A DNA stretch of 64,000 nucleotides, from NCBI GenBank assembly GCA_900079765.1, contig LT599017.1, forward strand, positions 62,001 to 126,000, read 5' to 3'. The notes under the pieces were generated by a model that saw only the letters and a list, made by a program, of their open reading frames with translations, made no database searches and was not told the origin of the DNA. A program made the translations under genes and the position numbers. Source of the stretch: an uncultured Eubacteriales bacterium. GTDB taxonomy: Bacteria; Bacillota; Clostridia; Oscillospirales; Oscillospiraceae. Each line of letters begins with the position of its first letter. Within the stretch, counting starts at the first letter, position 1. This document shows positions 1 to 8,797 of this stretch, piece after piece.

Positions 1-95
1 CGGGGCTCGAACCCAAAGGTGTCCTGACAAAGACGGCACTGTCGTATCTGTACCTGCAGGCGGGCAAGCTCGTTTTCACTCTGTACTTGTTCCAT
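1..95 (-). CDS. Uracil-DNA glycosylase family protein, N-terminal fragment
   Basis: A leftward ATG at 93-95 opens a frame that runs off the window edge after about 31 codons. It is preceded by a ribosome site of the form AGGAGTGGAG. The visible residues form a short helix-like lead followed by IRQCRLCQDTFGFEPR, which matches the first Fe-S cysteine pair (CxxC) of family 4/5-type uracil-DNA glycosylases, enzymes that excise uracil from DNA. Only the start is visible, so the family call rests on this motif alone. The next 130 bp to the right hold no gene. Confidence 0.55.
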   Translation of the reverse strand, partial: MEQVQSENELARLQVQIRQCRLCQDTFGFEP

Positions 96-224
96 ATACT
101 CCACTCCTGTCAGCCGGGAGGTGCATTCAATGTCCGACCCTTAGTAGTCGAAGGTGCGGAATGCGCCTCCTTCCCCGTACAGGAAAGAGGAGAGATGGCT
201 CATCAATTGGCCCTCTTCAGTTAA

Positions 225-452
225 TCACACCACAAAATGGACCCCTTGGCATCGTATCTGTCCTGGAGCTTGATTTCCCTCGCGGGGTACGACGGGGATG
301 ACGGCGAAGGCCTCCAACCCGGCGGGGAGACTCGAAGCATCTCCTACAGCATCTATCCGCTCCTTCATGGGGGACCCCCCCAGCCAGACAATGCTGAGGC
401 CATGAGCGGCGGCTTCTGGCAGGAGGTGGTTGAAAATGCAGTCCACAGCTAG
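225..452 (-). pseudogene. Nitroreductase family C-terminal remnant with two compensating frameshifts
   Basis: The frame begins with ALAVDCIFNHLLP and continues through HGLSIVWLGGSPMKERIDAV and LEAFAVIPV, which is the C-terminal half of FMN nitroreductase-family proteins. After AVIPV the expected sequence GYPA-x-EIKLQDRYDAKG is found in another frame, and the last residues VHFVV return to the first frame before TGA. This points to one indel near position 291 and a second near 244. The FMN-binding N-terminal half is missing: similarity starts right where the neighbouring methyltransferase gene stops. It is a decayed fragment, not a working enzyme. The family assignment is from motif memory. Confidence 0.6.
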
Positions 453-1066
453 TGCTCCTGTTCCTTTTTTAGAGCGGTGAGGAGGAAGAGAGAGGCGTGC
501 CGGTTCATGAAGAGGGCGTCCGCGGCGTAGAAGGTACGGGAGTGGGGCTCATGGAACCCGAGAGAGACAAGGAGCTCGGCAAGCTCCGTCTGGTCGAACC
601 CGGGATGAACCAGGGGGGAGGAGACAGTATCGTTCCGGTCGAAGTCCACTACGATGAGGCGCCCGCCGGGGGTCAATATTCCAAAAAGCTTTGAGAGAAC
701 GGGGACCGGGTCTGGGATGTGGAGCAAAACCTGGGACATGAAGACACAGTCGGCCCGGAGGGCGGGGGCCACTTCCCGCTCCAGGTCAAGACAGAGAGCG
801 GAGGCGTTGGGGAGGCGGAGGTCGGCAATCTTCCGGCTCACCTGTTCTACCATACTCCGGGAGGAGTCGAGAAACAAAATGGATGAAAAGTTCTCCGCCA
901 GGGCCAGGCCGACAAGGCCGGTGCCGCAGCCGAAGTCGATGGCGGTTTTGCCTGCCGGGTCCGTGATGGAGGCACGAATGGCCTCAGCGGTGACGCGGGC
1001 AACCTGGACGCGGTCCGGTGTGTCATATCCCTGGGCCATGCGGTCAAAGATGTCTATATTAGCCAT
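449..1066 (-). CDS. Class I SAM-dependent methyltransferase
   Basis: A 205-residue cytosolic protein with the Rossmann methyltransferase fold. Motif I is DFGCGTG at residues 44-50, which binds S-adenosylmethionine, an acidic LD follows at the end of strand 2 (about residue 66), and GGRLIVVDF comes at about residue 133. The length is normal for the Methyltransf_11/25 type. The substrate cannot be read from the sequence; the small-molecule group is most likely. The start follows AGGAGGCCCAC within the 9-bp gap after the DUF1801 gene, so the two are probably cotranscribed. Its stop codon abuts the nitroreductase remnant. Confidence 0.8.
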   Translation of the reverse strand: MANIDIFDRMAQGYDTPDRVQVARVTAEAIRASITDPAGKTAIDFGCGTGLVGLALAENFSSILFLDSSRSMVEQVSRKIADLRLPNASALCLDLEREVAPALRADCVFMSQVLLHIPDPVPVLSKLFGILTPGGRLIVVDFDRNDTVSSPLVHPGFDQTELAELLVSLGFHEPHSRTFYAADALFMNRHASLFLLTALKKEQEH

Positions 1067-1075
1067 GTGGGCCTC

Positions 1076-1462
1076 CTAATGTGTCTTGCGGTCCGCAGCG
1101 TTCAGGTCCGCGGCGGCGCGTATCAGAGCCTGAAAGGCTGCCCCATCCAGCACGTCCCCCTCATGGAGGTCGATGGCCCGGCGGGTATTGCCGTCCAGGC
1201 CCGCGTTGAAGAGGTGGGCAGGGTCGTACAGCGCGGCCCCTCTGGCAAAGGTGAGCTTCACGGTGGCCTTGTAGGTCTCCCCGGTACAGAGTATCCCGTT
1301 GTTGGACCAGACGGGCACGCCCCGCCACTTCCACTCCTCGGTTACCTCCGGGCCGGCCTGGAGGATGAGCGCCCTCACCTGAGAGAGCGTCCGGCCCCGC
1401 CAGTCGCCCAGCGCGTCCACTCGCTCGTCAATGAGCTGGGATGGGGATTTGACGTTTTCCAT
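1076..1462 (-). CDS. DUF1801 (YdhG-like) domain protein
   Basis: A 128-residue protein. The chosen start MENVKSPSQLIDERV follows AAGAAGG. A longer frame reaching position 1618 would overlap the diguanylate cyclase and its extra N-terminus is low-complexity, so it is rejected. The body (EWKWRGVPVWSNNGILCTGE, then YKATVKLTFARGAALYDP) matches the DUF1801 family, whose members have a steroidogenic-acute-regulatory-like small fold and no firmly known reaction. It lies 25 bp after the cyclase and 9 bp before the methyltransferase, so the three probably share a transcript. Confidence 0.75.
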   Translation of the reverse strand: MENVKSPSQLIDERVDALGDWRGRTLSQVRALILQAGPEVTEEWKWRGVPVWSNNGILCTGETYKATVKLTFARGAALYDPAHLFNAGLDGNTRRAIDLHEGDVLDGAAFQALIRAAADLNAADRKTH

Positions 1463-1487
1463 GGGGAAGCCTTCTTTCGTAAGATGG

Positions 1488-2663
1488 TCAAATGGCCGCG
1501 GTGACGGGGGAGAAGACCCGGATCGCGTTGCGTGCCCGTTTCGCCTCGTAGAGGGCGTGGTCGGCGTGAACGAAGAGACGAATCGCGTCCATTCTTCCCG
1601 GGCTCTCCGCCAGGCCAAAGCTGGCTGTCAAGTGCAAATCCGGGGCTTCCTCGAGGCGCAGCCGGTTTACTTTTCCCTGGATGTCCCGGCAGATGGCCTG
1701 CGCGGCGGGGAGGTCCATGTCCTGAAACAGCAGGCAGAACTCGTCGCCCCCGTAGCGAAAGGAGGTGATGCCGGGGTGCTCCTTCAGCACCTGGGCAAAT
1801 TCAATCAGGCTGCGGTCCCCCACGTGGTGGCCCCAAGTATCGTTGATGCGCTTGAATTTGTCCACATCCACCACCGCCAGAATATAGCGGCCCTCCGGCT
1901 CGTGAGCCTCAATGTGCCTGAGTCGGGTGCTGAACGCCTTCTGGTTATAGAGTCCTGTCATCTCGTCCAACAAGACCTGTTCCTTCAGCCGCTGGCGCTC
2001 GACTTCCTTCTGGATGCCGGCGCGGTTTTTCCGCTGTTCGAATCGGGTGACCACGATACAGGCGAAGGAGAAGGCGATTAGAACGACGAGGGAAATGAGA
2101 AAATCGACGAGCCGATGGGGGTTTTGAAAGATGGAGACCTTGTCCGCATCCCACTTGATGAACAGTTCGGAGACCACGATGGCGACGACGCTGGCAATGG
2201 ACGTGATGCAGGTGAGAGGATAGCTTGCATAGACGATGGTGAGCGTGATGGCGAAGGCGAAGATAAAGTATGTGGCGGCGAAGGCGACGTGCACCGTATA
2301 GAGCACAAAACAGATGCACACGAAGAGGAGGGAGACCGCGTAGATCTTTCCCGGCTGGGAAATGCGTTTCGACCGCATGATCAGAAAATCAGCTGCGACA
2401 CATAGGGAATTAATTGCGCTGGGGACGACTAAAAACTTCAGGAAAAAACGCTGGGCAGAGACGGTGACCATGGAGGTTCGGAACAAAAACGCCCCCATCA
2501 CAAGCTCAACGAAGAAGGTAAAGACGACAAGGGCCACGGTGACATGGTAGTGCAGCCGGAGCCATGTTCCATCGATTCGGGTATATTCCCAACGTGCCGC
2601 GCCAAGATAGGCGTCGTCGTCGGGCTCTCTGATTACGGGTGGTGTTGAAAGTATGGTTGCCAT
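1488..2663 (-). CDS. Membrane-bound diguanylate cyclase (GGDEF)
   Basis: A 391-residue membrane signalling enzyme predicted to make cyclic di-GMP from two GTP. The first 210 residues hold about six hydrophobic segments (roughly 41-62, 73-95, 107-127, 129-147, 153-168 and 187-205), which may form a sensor module. A short coiled linker leads to the GGDEF domain from about residue 232. The active-site loop is RYGGDEF with the GGDEF at 305-309, intact and therefore probably catalytic. The DxD-type metal-site segment VVDVDKFKRIND is at 264-275. No RxxD inhibitory site is seen five residues upstream of GGDEF. The start follows GGGGGCAACC. Confidence 0.9.
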   Translation of the reverse strand: MATILSTPPVIREPDDDAYLGAARWEYTRIDGTWLRLHYHVTVALVVFTFFVELVMGAFLFRTSMVTVSAQRFFLKFLVVPSAINSLCVAADFLIMRSKRISQPGKIYAVSLLFVCICFVLYTVHVAFAATYFIFAFAITLTIVYASYPLTCITSIASVVAIVVSELFIKWDADKVSIFQNPHRLVDFLISLVVLIAFSFACIVVTRFEQRKNRAGIQKEVERQRLKEQVLLDEMTGLYNQKAFSTRLRHIEAHEPEGRYILAVVDVDKFKRINDTWGHHVGDRSLIEFAQVLKEHPGITSFRYGGDEFCLLFQDMDLPAAQAICRDIQGKVNRLRLEEAPDLHLTASFGLAESPGRMDAIRLFVHADHALYEAKRARNAIRVFSPVTAAI

Positions 2664-2690
2664 ATGGTTGCCCCCAGGCGCGCGTTCGCG

Positions 2691-3074
2691 CTATTTCTTG
2701 ATTTCCTGCACCGCGAAGTAATTGCCTTCGGGGTCCGAGAAATTGAAGGTGATGGAACCTCCCCTTTCTGCGGTTTCACCCACGGTCACGCCACGGCGCA
2801 TGAGAGTCTCGCGCATTTCACGCGCGTCGGGGCTCATGAATAAGATGGACGGCGTGCCCAAGTGAAGCTCGGGCGACATTCTTTCGACGACTCCCCGGTC
2901 AAACAGAACGATGCTGGCATCGGAGCTTAGATCTGGCGTCAACTCGACCGATAGAATCCCGCCCTCATACTGTTCAGCCCCGACCTCGATAAAGCCGATT
3001 TTGCCGACCCAAAAATCCGCCGCTGCCCGGGGATCATTGACGTAAATCATCACTTTGCCAAACCTGCTTATCAT
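2691..3074 (-). CDS. VOC (glyoxalase/bleomycin-resistance fold) protein
   Basis: A 127-residue protein of the vicinal oxygen chelate fold: MISRFGKVMIYVNDPRAAAD at the start, GKIGFIEV in the middle and the typical closing motif FSDPEGNYFAVQE. Members bind metals and act as glyoxalases, dioxygenases or drug-binding proteins; the substrate here is unknown. The start was set by the ribosome site TCAGGAGGTGGCAAGT just before ATG 3074; the frame is open further upstream but into the neighbour's non-coding flank. A 91-bp gap separates it from the alpha/beta hydrolase upstream, so they may or may not be cotranscribed. Confidence 0.8.
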   Translation of the reverse strand: MISRFGKVMIYVNDPRAAADFWVGKIGFIEVGAEQYEGGILSVELTPDLSSDASIVLFDRGVVERMSPELHLGTPSILFMSPDAREMRETLMRRGVTVGETAERGGSITFNFSDPEGNYFAVQEIKK

Positions 3075-3165
3075 ACTTGCCACCTCCTGATATGATTGAG
3101 CGTTAGCTTTTTTGCCGTCACAGGGCTTGTCCTTCGGAATAGGTATAACATGCCTTAGGATCTGC

Positions 3166-3942
3166 CTATTTGACTGACCGGATTGCGCTGTTGATGGCGG
3201 AAGCGAGACCTTCCGGGTTTTCCCAAGCCATGGAATGACCAGCATGCCTAACAACCTCTATTTGGATACCATGTGCTGCAAGAACCTGTACATCCGAATC
3301 AGGTAAAGACTGCTCGCCAAAGATAAATGTCCTGGGACATTCCAGGGAGTATAAGATGCTTCTCCACGATGGAGTCCCTCCCACCGCGGCTGATCTTGCT
3401 ATCAGATAAGCGGCCTTTGGGAGCCACGCAGACAGAGATGCAGCCCATATTCTATTTCCGCCTTTACTACTGTCTTCTACTAGCATGCCAAATCCATGAT
3501 TGACAAAGTCTTGCATTTCAAAACTGGCAATGTACTTGCTTGTGGACCCTTCAGGGCTTTCATCCAGATTTGATTCGCTTAAAATAATCTGATGAAGCCT
3601 ATCTCTACATTGATCGGCCAAATCGAGAGCAACAGCTCCGCCCAAGCTATGCCCAAATAAAATAAATGGACCAAGATTCAAATAGTTGACAAATTCCCGC
3701 AAATACCTTGCGTGCTCTTCGACGGTATAGGAGAAACCACTTGGTTTATCACTGTAACCGGCACCTAATAAATCCACAAGAATACGGCGATGGCTCTTTA
3801 GAGAGTCCTGTGCCGCAACCTCGGGATAGTCGAAAGAGCCCCCGCAGCCAAGCCCGTGAATAAAAAGAATTGGCATTTCCTCACCGGGGAAATCATGATA
3901 ACGCATCACATAGCCGTTTCCGCTAATTAAATATTCTTTCAT
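3166..3942 (-). CDS. Alpha/beta hydrolase
   Basis: A 258-residue soluble hydrolase. The oxyanion region is FIHGLGCGG (about 27-35), the nucleophile elbow is GHSLGG with Ser99, and the catalytic histidine is in RHAGHSMAWENPEG near residue 238. The overall length and the motif spacing fit the small AB_hydrolase_1 group (esterases, lactonases or similar). The substrate is unknown. It is AT-richer than the cyclase and SecA genes, as are the next genes up to 10 kb, which hints at a different origin for this block. Confidence 0.85.
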   Translation of the reverse strand: MKEYLISGNGYVMRYHDFPGEEMPILFIHGLGCGGSFDYPEVAAQDSLKSHRRILVDLLGAGYSDKPSGFSYTVEEHARYLREFVNYLNLGPFILFGHSLGGAVALDLADQCRDRLHQIILSESNLDESPEGSTSKYIASFEMQDFVNHGFGMLVEDSSKGGNRIWAASLSAWLPKAAYLIARSAAVGGTPSWRSILYSLECPRTFIFGEQSLPDSDVQVLAAHGIQIEVVRHAGHSMAWENPEGLASAINSAIRSVK

Positions 3943-4031
3943 TAATATGTCCCTTTACGTTATGGCTTGATCGGTCAAAGAAGATGATGCCTGAACATGG
4001 CGGGGCCATGCCTGCATATCACGGCTTATAT

Positions 4032-4919
4032 TTAAAACTCTATAGGGATATCTCGCATGTAAACCGCTTTTCCCGAGATATTAATGTTTATAAAGGAATC
4101 CTTCCTTGCCGCATGTACCCTTACAATTCCGTTCTTCCCAATTTCATTTCCCTGCTCTATCAGTATTTCCGCTTCATTGGAGGGCTTAATATAGGATATA
4201 TAGTAAGCGCCCATGACCCCTGAAGCAGTACCTGTAACCGGGTCTTCTATGGTTCCTGAATGGTAAGCTGAAAAATGCCGTCCATGCATGGTACACATTT
4301 TCTCATGGGCCTCTAGACAGAACGGATGGACGGAAGCAGTCGGCATTTGAGTCAAAATCTCCTTAAACCTATAATTATCAGGTCTCATGCGCAGAAAAGC
4401 ACTAAGACCCCTGACAGGAAGAAGTAAAGTCCATACGCCTGTGCTCCCATAAACGACTGGAAATTCTGAGGCAATATCCTCACTTTGTAATCCAATGGAA
4501 TCCACCAGCAGGTCCAAGTCCCCCTGAAATTCCATAAATTTGGCAGGAGCCTGATCCATATTAATCTCCTGACGCTCATGGTCATAATGGACATTAAGAA
4601 TCCCCGCCAATGTCTCGACCCTTAAATCCAGTGAGGCCGTAACATGTTTTCTTTTCATCAAGCCATAAATGGACGCAACTGTGCCATGTCCGCATAAGTT
4701 CATCTCATGCCCTGGCGTAAAATAGCGTATGCGCAAGTCTGCTTTTTCAGAGTTCAGTATAAACGCAGTCTCATTAAAACCTATCTTTTTTGCGATGCGC
4801 TGCATCTGATTCTCTGTCAGAATATCGGAATCAAACACAACACCCGCGGGATTCCCCTTGCCGGGGATGTCGGAGAACACCTCATAATAAGCGACGTTTA
4901 TTTTATTATAATCAGTCAA
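4032..4919 (-). CDS. PhzF family isomerase/epimerase-like protein
   Basis: A 295-residue protein with the two-domain PhzF fold. Marks seen are FSDIPGKGNPAGVV near residue 15-28, the proposed catalytic glutamate in GFNETAF (Glu50), LCGHGTVAS near residue 75, and EDPVTGTASG near residue 226. Family members such as PhzF of phenazine synthesis isomerise small amphipathic acids, but most relatives have no known substrate. A second, shorter PhzF gene lies 1.8 kb upstream at 6767-7543, only distantly alike. It stands alone, with more than 100 bp on both sides. Confidence 0.85.
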   Translation of the reverse strand: MTDYNKINVAYYEVFSDIPGKGNPAGVVFDSDILTENQMQRIAKKIGFNETAFILNSEKADLRIRYFTPGHEMNLCGHGTVASIYGLMKRKHVTASLDLRVETLAGILNVHYDHERQEINMDQAPAKFMEFQGDLDLLVDSIGLQSEDIASEFPVVYGSTGVWTLLLPVRGLSAFLRMRPDNYRFKEILTQMPTASVHPFCLEAHEKMCTMHGRHFSAYHSGTIEDPVTGTASGVMGAYYISYIKPSNEAEILIEQGNEIGKNGIVRVHAARKDSFININISGKAVYMRDIPIEF

Positions 4920-5059
4920 ACTCCCACACCCTTATCATTCATATTATTCTTAATTGCTGGAGAGCATCTTTCTCTAGGCTCCTGCCACAGATTAAATAGA
5001 GATACAGTTGCAGGATGAGAAAGTTTTTATAAAGCATTTCGATAAATGGCAATAAACTT

Positions 5060-5335
5060 TTATTCTAATAGATAATTATTTTCATCGTTAGCCTCTTCCA
5101 ATGTTCTGATCTCAAAAGTTTTATATCCTAAAGCAATAAAAGGATCAGCTTTTGCGATGTTTATTGCTTCTTCCATATCCGCTGCCAAGAAAGCAACCAT
5201 TCCTCCGGGATAATCCGAGAAAGGCCCGCAAAGGACAAGCTTACCCAGGTCCTTTAGTTCTTTTAAATGCTTCACGTGACTCTTTACAATCTCCTCATTG
5301 AGAGGCTTAATGTTTTTCATTAAATATACATACAT
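5060..5335 (-). CDS. YciI family protein
   Basis: A 91-residue protein with the YCII dimeric alpha/beta-barrel pattern: a start MYVYLMKNIKP, a conserved histidine segment VKSHVKHLKELKDLGKL, GPFSDYPGGMVAFLA, and a KADPFIALGYKTFEIR close. YciI proteins are small ferredoxin-like-fold enzymes or ligand binders of mostly unknown role. The size is standard. No close neighbour in an operon is obvious: the DUF4256 gene is 90 bp away. Confidence 0.75.
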   Translation of the reverse strand: MYVYLMKNIKPLNEEIVKSHVKHLKELKDLGKLVLCGPFSDYPGGMVAFLAADMEEAINIAKADPFIALGYKTFEIRTLEEANDENNYLLE

Positions 5336-5426
5336 TGTTGTTTCAAGTCCTTCGTATCAGTATTATAAAAATGCTTATCAATAATTTTCTGCAATGCTTT
5401 ACATTAATTTCTACATTTTATTAATG

Positions 5427-5996
5427 TCAAACTCTTAGTGAGCCTCGAAAGCCTCTGACAGCATAGTAGGATTCTGCGCCGTTGTGGTATACAAAGACGG
5501 TGTCGTAACGACGATCGCAAAAGATCGCTCCGCCAAGTTTTCGGATATGATCAGGGGTGCTTACCCAGCTGGACGTTTTTGTATCGAAGCTTCCCAGCGT
5601 CTGCAGTTCCCGGTATTGTTCTTCTGTCAAAAGCGCAATACCCATGGCGGCAGCCATATCCATCGCATTATGCTCAGGTTTATTCGCTTTCCTTGACTCC
5701 AGCGCTTCGCCGTCGTAACAAACACTTCGGCGCCCTTCCGGACTTTCTGCTGAACAATCGTAAAAAATATATTCGTCCGTCTCTTGATCGTAGCCAACGA
5801 CGTCCGGGCTGCCTCCGGTTCTCTCCATCTCATTGAGCGACCACAGCTTTTCTGTAGCAGCTCCCAGCTTCGCTTGTATTTTTACCCACTCGAGAGTTTG
5901 ATGGCGGTTCATGTTTTTCTCAAAGCGGTCCTTCAACCTGCTTAGCAGCTCTTCACATTGATTAGGCGATAATGCTCTTCTTTCATGGATCATCAT
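5427..5996 (-). CDS. DUF4256 domain protein
   Basis: A 189-residue soluble protein of the DUF4256 family, function unknown. Seen: a helical start with a repeated LSRLKDRFEKN pattern, then KLWSLNEMERTGGSPDVV, IFYDCSAESPEGRRSVCYD, GIALLTEEQYRELQTLG and a C-terminal DTVFVYHNGAESYYAVRGFR. The ribosome site TCAGGAGGTTTT sits directly before the ATGATG start. It is found as a stand-alone gene in many Firmicutes and Bacteroidota. Confidence 0.75.
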   Translation of the reverse strand: MMIHERRALSPNQCEELLSRLKDRFEKNMNRHQTLEWVKIQAKLGAATEKLWSLNEMERTGGSPDVVGYDQETDEYIFYDCSAESPEGRRSVCYDGEALESRKANKPEHNAMDMAAAMGIALLTEEQYRELQTLGSFDTKTSSWVSTPDHIRKLGGAIFCDRRYDTVFVYHNGAESYYAVRGFRGSLRV

Positions 5997-6161
5997 AAAA
6001 CCTCCTGATGATATTCTGCAGAGCTTAATGATTAATCAAGGCAGCTCGGCAAGGCGGGGAAATTTTAAACATATATTGCCCAAAGGACTGCTTTTGTCAA
6101 TCAGCACCACATTATCCACATGTCTTGAGTGGTGCGCTACGTTGTTTCGCCCTGTTCAATA

Positions 6162-6746
6162 TTACCGCGCAAACGGGTCGTTATCCTTATCAGCATTCCA
6201 AATGTACTCTATGGCATCGGCAATTTCTGTGGATATGTGGTTTCCAAATCTGTCGGCAACGAAACCGAGAGACATGTCCATACCCGCTGACACACCGGAT
6301 GAAGTATAAAACTTCCCATCCGCAACCCATCTCGCGTGGGTAATCCAATCCACATTTGAGCTTATAGACTTAACCCACTCAAATGCTCTTTTATTTGAAG
6401 TAGCCGTTCGTCTGTCTAGCAATCCCGTTTTTGCCAATAGGGCAGAACCAGTACATACTGTAAGGCAATATGTAGACTTGCAAGCAACTTGTTTTAAAGC
6501 TTCAATGAAAGCGTAATCATTTACAAGAGCCCTGGTACCCTGCCCGCCGGGGATCAATAAAATACCTGAATCATCCGCGTCGTTCGTAGACTGCGTCAAA
6601 ATCTCGGTGCCTTGTTTGCTTTTAATAACTCCTCCATTAGCGGAAATAAAGCGCAAACGATAATCATTGATGCGGCCGAGGACTTCTACTGGGCCAAAAA
6701 CATCAAGAGTTTCAAAATCGTCAAATAACAACACATTTACATCCAT
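6162..6746 (-). CDS. DJ-1/PfpI family protein
   Basis: A 194-residue protein of the DJ-1/PfpI superfamily. The nucleophilic cysteine is in LTVCTGSALLAK (Cys98), with the partner acidic residue in FGPVEVLG near residue 21 and the loop LLIPGGQGTR at 63-72. It belongs to the branch resembling isonitrile hydratases and AraC-linked amidase-like domains rather than to chaperone-type DJ-1. It lies 20 bp after the second PhzF gene, so the two are probably one transcript. Confidence 0.82.
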   Translation of the reverse strand: MDVNVLLFDDFETLDVFGPVEVLGRINDYRLRFISANGGVIKSKQGTEILTQSTNDADDSGILLIPGGQGTRALVNDYAFIEALKQVACKSTYCLTVCTGSALLAKTGLLDRRTATSNKRAFEWVKSISSNVDWITHARWVADGKFYTSSGVSAGMDMSLGFVADRFGNHISTEIADAIEYIWNADKDNDPFAR

Positions 6747-6766
6747 CGTCTAACCCTCGTTTTCGC

Positions 6767-7543
6767 CTATTTGCTTATTTCTCCTTGAAGATACAAAACG
6801 GCCTTTCCGGCAATTTTGACCCGATCACCGCAGTTTTCGCAGTAAAGAACGCCGCCGCGTTTCGAAAGCTGTTTAGCAGTTAATTTGCTTTTTCTAAGTC
6901 GCTCTGCCCAAAAGGGGATAAGCGTAGAATGCGAAGAACCGGTCACTGGGTCTTCCGTTATTCCTGCATTGGGAGCAAAGAACCTTGATACAAAATCCGC
7001 GGTCTCACCCTTCGCGGTCACAATTACGGCAAAACAATCCGGTATTTGCTTAAGCTGATTCAGGTCAGGGGTTAAGTCCTTTACGTCTTTTTCGCTGTCG
7101 ACTAGCAATAGCAGATCTCTGGACAAATGAGCTTCAAGAACGGGAGTGCTAATTGCCTGACTCATCAGTTGTGTGACTTCTATCTTTTTTGGGAGTCGAG
7201 TGGGAAAATCCAGTTCAAATATATCCCCGTGTTTCGTCACGGTCAATGTTCCGCTTTGCGTTTCAAATCGCATTGTAAGAGCTTTAGGGTCAACAAAATT
7301 TGCGATGATAAAGCCGCTCGCTAGAGTTGCGTGACCGCATAAATCTATTTCAACCTCAGGCGTGAACCAACGCAGGTCGTAATAACCTTCGCGTTTTACA
7401 ACAAAAGCGGTCTCCGCAAGGTTGTTTTCTGCTGCGATGGACTGCATCTCTTCCTTGTCAGGCCACTCATCCAAGAGGCAGACGCCTGCCGGGTTTCCGC
7501 CAAACAATTTATCAGTAAACGCGTCGACAACGTAATAACGCAT
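6767..7543 (-). CDS. PhzF family protein
   Basis: A 258-residue PhzF-fold protein: FTDKLFGGNPAGVCLLDEW at the start, the proposed catalytic Glu44 in NLAETAF, DLCGHATLASGF, and EDPVTGSSHS in the second half. It is shorter than the paralogue at 4032-4919 and belongs to a different branch. Its product is not known. It is followed at 20 bp by the DJ-1 gene, suggesting a joint detoxification or small-molecule-editing role; this is inference. Confidence 0.85.
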   Translation of the reverse strand: MRYYVVDAFTDKLFGGNPAGVCLLDEWPDKEEMQSIAAENNLAETAFVVKREGYYDLRWFTPEVEIDLCGHATLASGFIIANFVDPKALTMRFETQSGTLTVTKHGDIFELDFPTRLPKKIEVTQLMSQAISTPVLEAHLSRDLLLLVDSEKDVKDLTPDLNQLKQIPDCFAVIVTAKGETADFVSRFFAPNAGITEDPVTGSSHSTLIPFWAERLRKSKLTAKQLSKRGGVLYCENCGDRVKIAGKAVLYLQGEISK

Positions 7544-7667
7544 AATGCCATCTTCCAGTCTCTTAATAATTTTTCTTTAGTTTTACCGCTGCCTCAATGT
7601 GCCTTGTAGCCTTGCTTATGTCACGTAAGAAGTTTGAAAAGGGTATATTATATTCATCAGTGGAAGA

Positions 7668-8186
7668 TCAGACAATTTTTTTGCATGGTAAATAATATCC
7701 GAAGGTAAAGATGTTATTACCGTCTTCTTCAATATTTGCATATTTATCGAATGAGTAGTATTCCATTGAAATTCCGACAACTGAGTAATCTGGCATATAC
7801 CCATTTGTTCTCATTATCTTCTCTGTTTTAACATGAGCTCCTTTTTCTAGTTTGGGAGTATTTCCTTGTATCCAACCAATTCCCATTAGACAATCAGGTA
7901 TGTCGCGATAAGAAAACCCATCTGGAACAATAGCATTTGGGTTGACAAATATCCCTGCAATATAAACATACTCTTTTGTCTGCGGATTGTATTCACCCAT
8001 CCATCCAATTGTGTCTCCCAATGGAGATACTCGCTCAGGTAAACTTTGAAGAAAATCATTTGTTCCGTCGTTAAGTATCTTTTTCCATAAATCCGGTACT
8101 GGATTTTTCTTTCCTACAACTACTTCTTTGCCTATAAATTTGACTGCTTTAAAGCTTTGTACTTCAAAGGAAACTTTTGCGCCCAT
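7668..8186 (-). CDS. GyrI-like / AraC-effector-binding domain protein
   Basis: A 172-residue protein of the GyrI-like (SOUL/BmrR effector-binding) fold, which binds small hydrophobic or cationic ligands. Start MGAKVSFEV is favoured over an ATG seven codons earlier because GGAGGTTTTT precedes it directly. The segments ILNDGTNDFLQSLPER, DTIGWMGEYNPQTKEYVYIAGIFV and IPDCLMGIGWIQGN match the AraE_bind/GyrI pattern. No DNA-binding domain is attached. It follows the GNAT gene by 34 bp, so a shared transcript is likely. Confidence 0.7.
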   Translation of the reverse strand: MGAKVSFEVQSFKAVKFIGKEVVVGKKNPVPDLWKKILNDGTNDFLQSLPERVSPLGDTIGWMGEYNPQTKEYVYIAGIFVNPNAIVPDGFSYRDIPDCLMGIGWIQGNTPKLEKGAHVKTEKIMRTNGYMPDYSVVGISMEYYSFDKYANIEEDGNNIFTFGYYLPCKKIV

Positions 8187-8220
8187 AAAAACCTCCAAAT
8201 TCATCACAGACCTTTATTTT

Positions 8221-8703
8221 TCAAAATATCAAGATGTTGTTATAAATAAATTGCAGACCATGCTTTCCATTTCTTCTAATACCAGTATCTGAAAAGCCAG
8301 ATTTCTTATAAAGATTTTGGGCGGGTATATTTGCATGATTAACTACCAAAACTAATTCTTCTATATTCTTAAAATGGTTCTTTGTAAAATCCGGAAGCAT
8401 TTTCATTGCAGATAATGCATGGCCTTTGCCCTGCTCGTTCTTAGAAACAGCCAAAGCCCTTATAAGCAGTGCTTTATTGTGGCTTCCAATTTCTAAAGGT
8501 CCATTATTTTCGTGCAACACGAAATATCCTACCACTTTTTGCTTTTGAACTATCAATATATAATGTCTTTCAATATCCACTAAAGTTTGAAGTATTTCTT
8601 GTGGATATGCTGTAAATTGTTCTTGTGCACTTTCAAGTTCAAATTTTACTAAATCCTCATCGTACTTACTTTCATAAAATACCAAACCTATATCTTCATT
8701 CAT
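8221..8703 (-). CDS. GNAT family N-acetyltransferase
   Basis: A 160-residue GNAT with the acetyl-CoA pyrophosphate-binding segment at VSKNEQGKGHALSAMKML (around residue 90-107) and the late motif NIPAQNLYKKSGFSDTG near 128-144. The acetyl acceptor is unknown. The start follows CAGGAGTAAAATA. It lies in the AT-rich block and is directly upstream of the GyrI-like gene. Confidence 0.82.
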   Translation of the reverse strand: MNEDIGLVFYESKYDEDLVKFELESAQEQFTAYPQEILQTLVDIERHYILIVQKQKVVGYFVLHENNGPLEIGSHNKALLIRALAVSKNEQGKGHALSAMKMLPDFTKNHFKNIEELVLVVNHANIPAQNLYKKSGFSDTGIRRNGKHGLQFIYNNILIF

Positions 8704-8797
8704 TATTTTACTCCTGTAAATTTGCTAATCTTATATGCTTTAACTTATCTTATGCTTAATACCGCGTCTTTCATTGTAGAAGAAAAACTCAATGAAA

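Noticed and set aside
1463-1618. Longer start for the DUF1801 gene
   Set aside because: The extension overlaps the diguanylate cyclase coding end and has unlikely composition.
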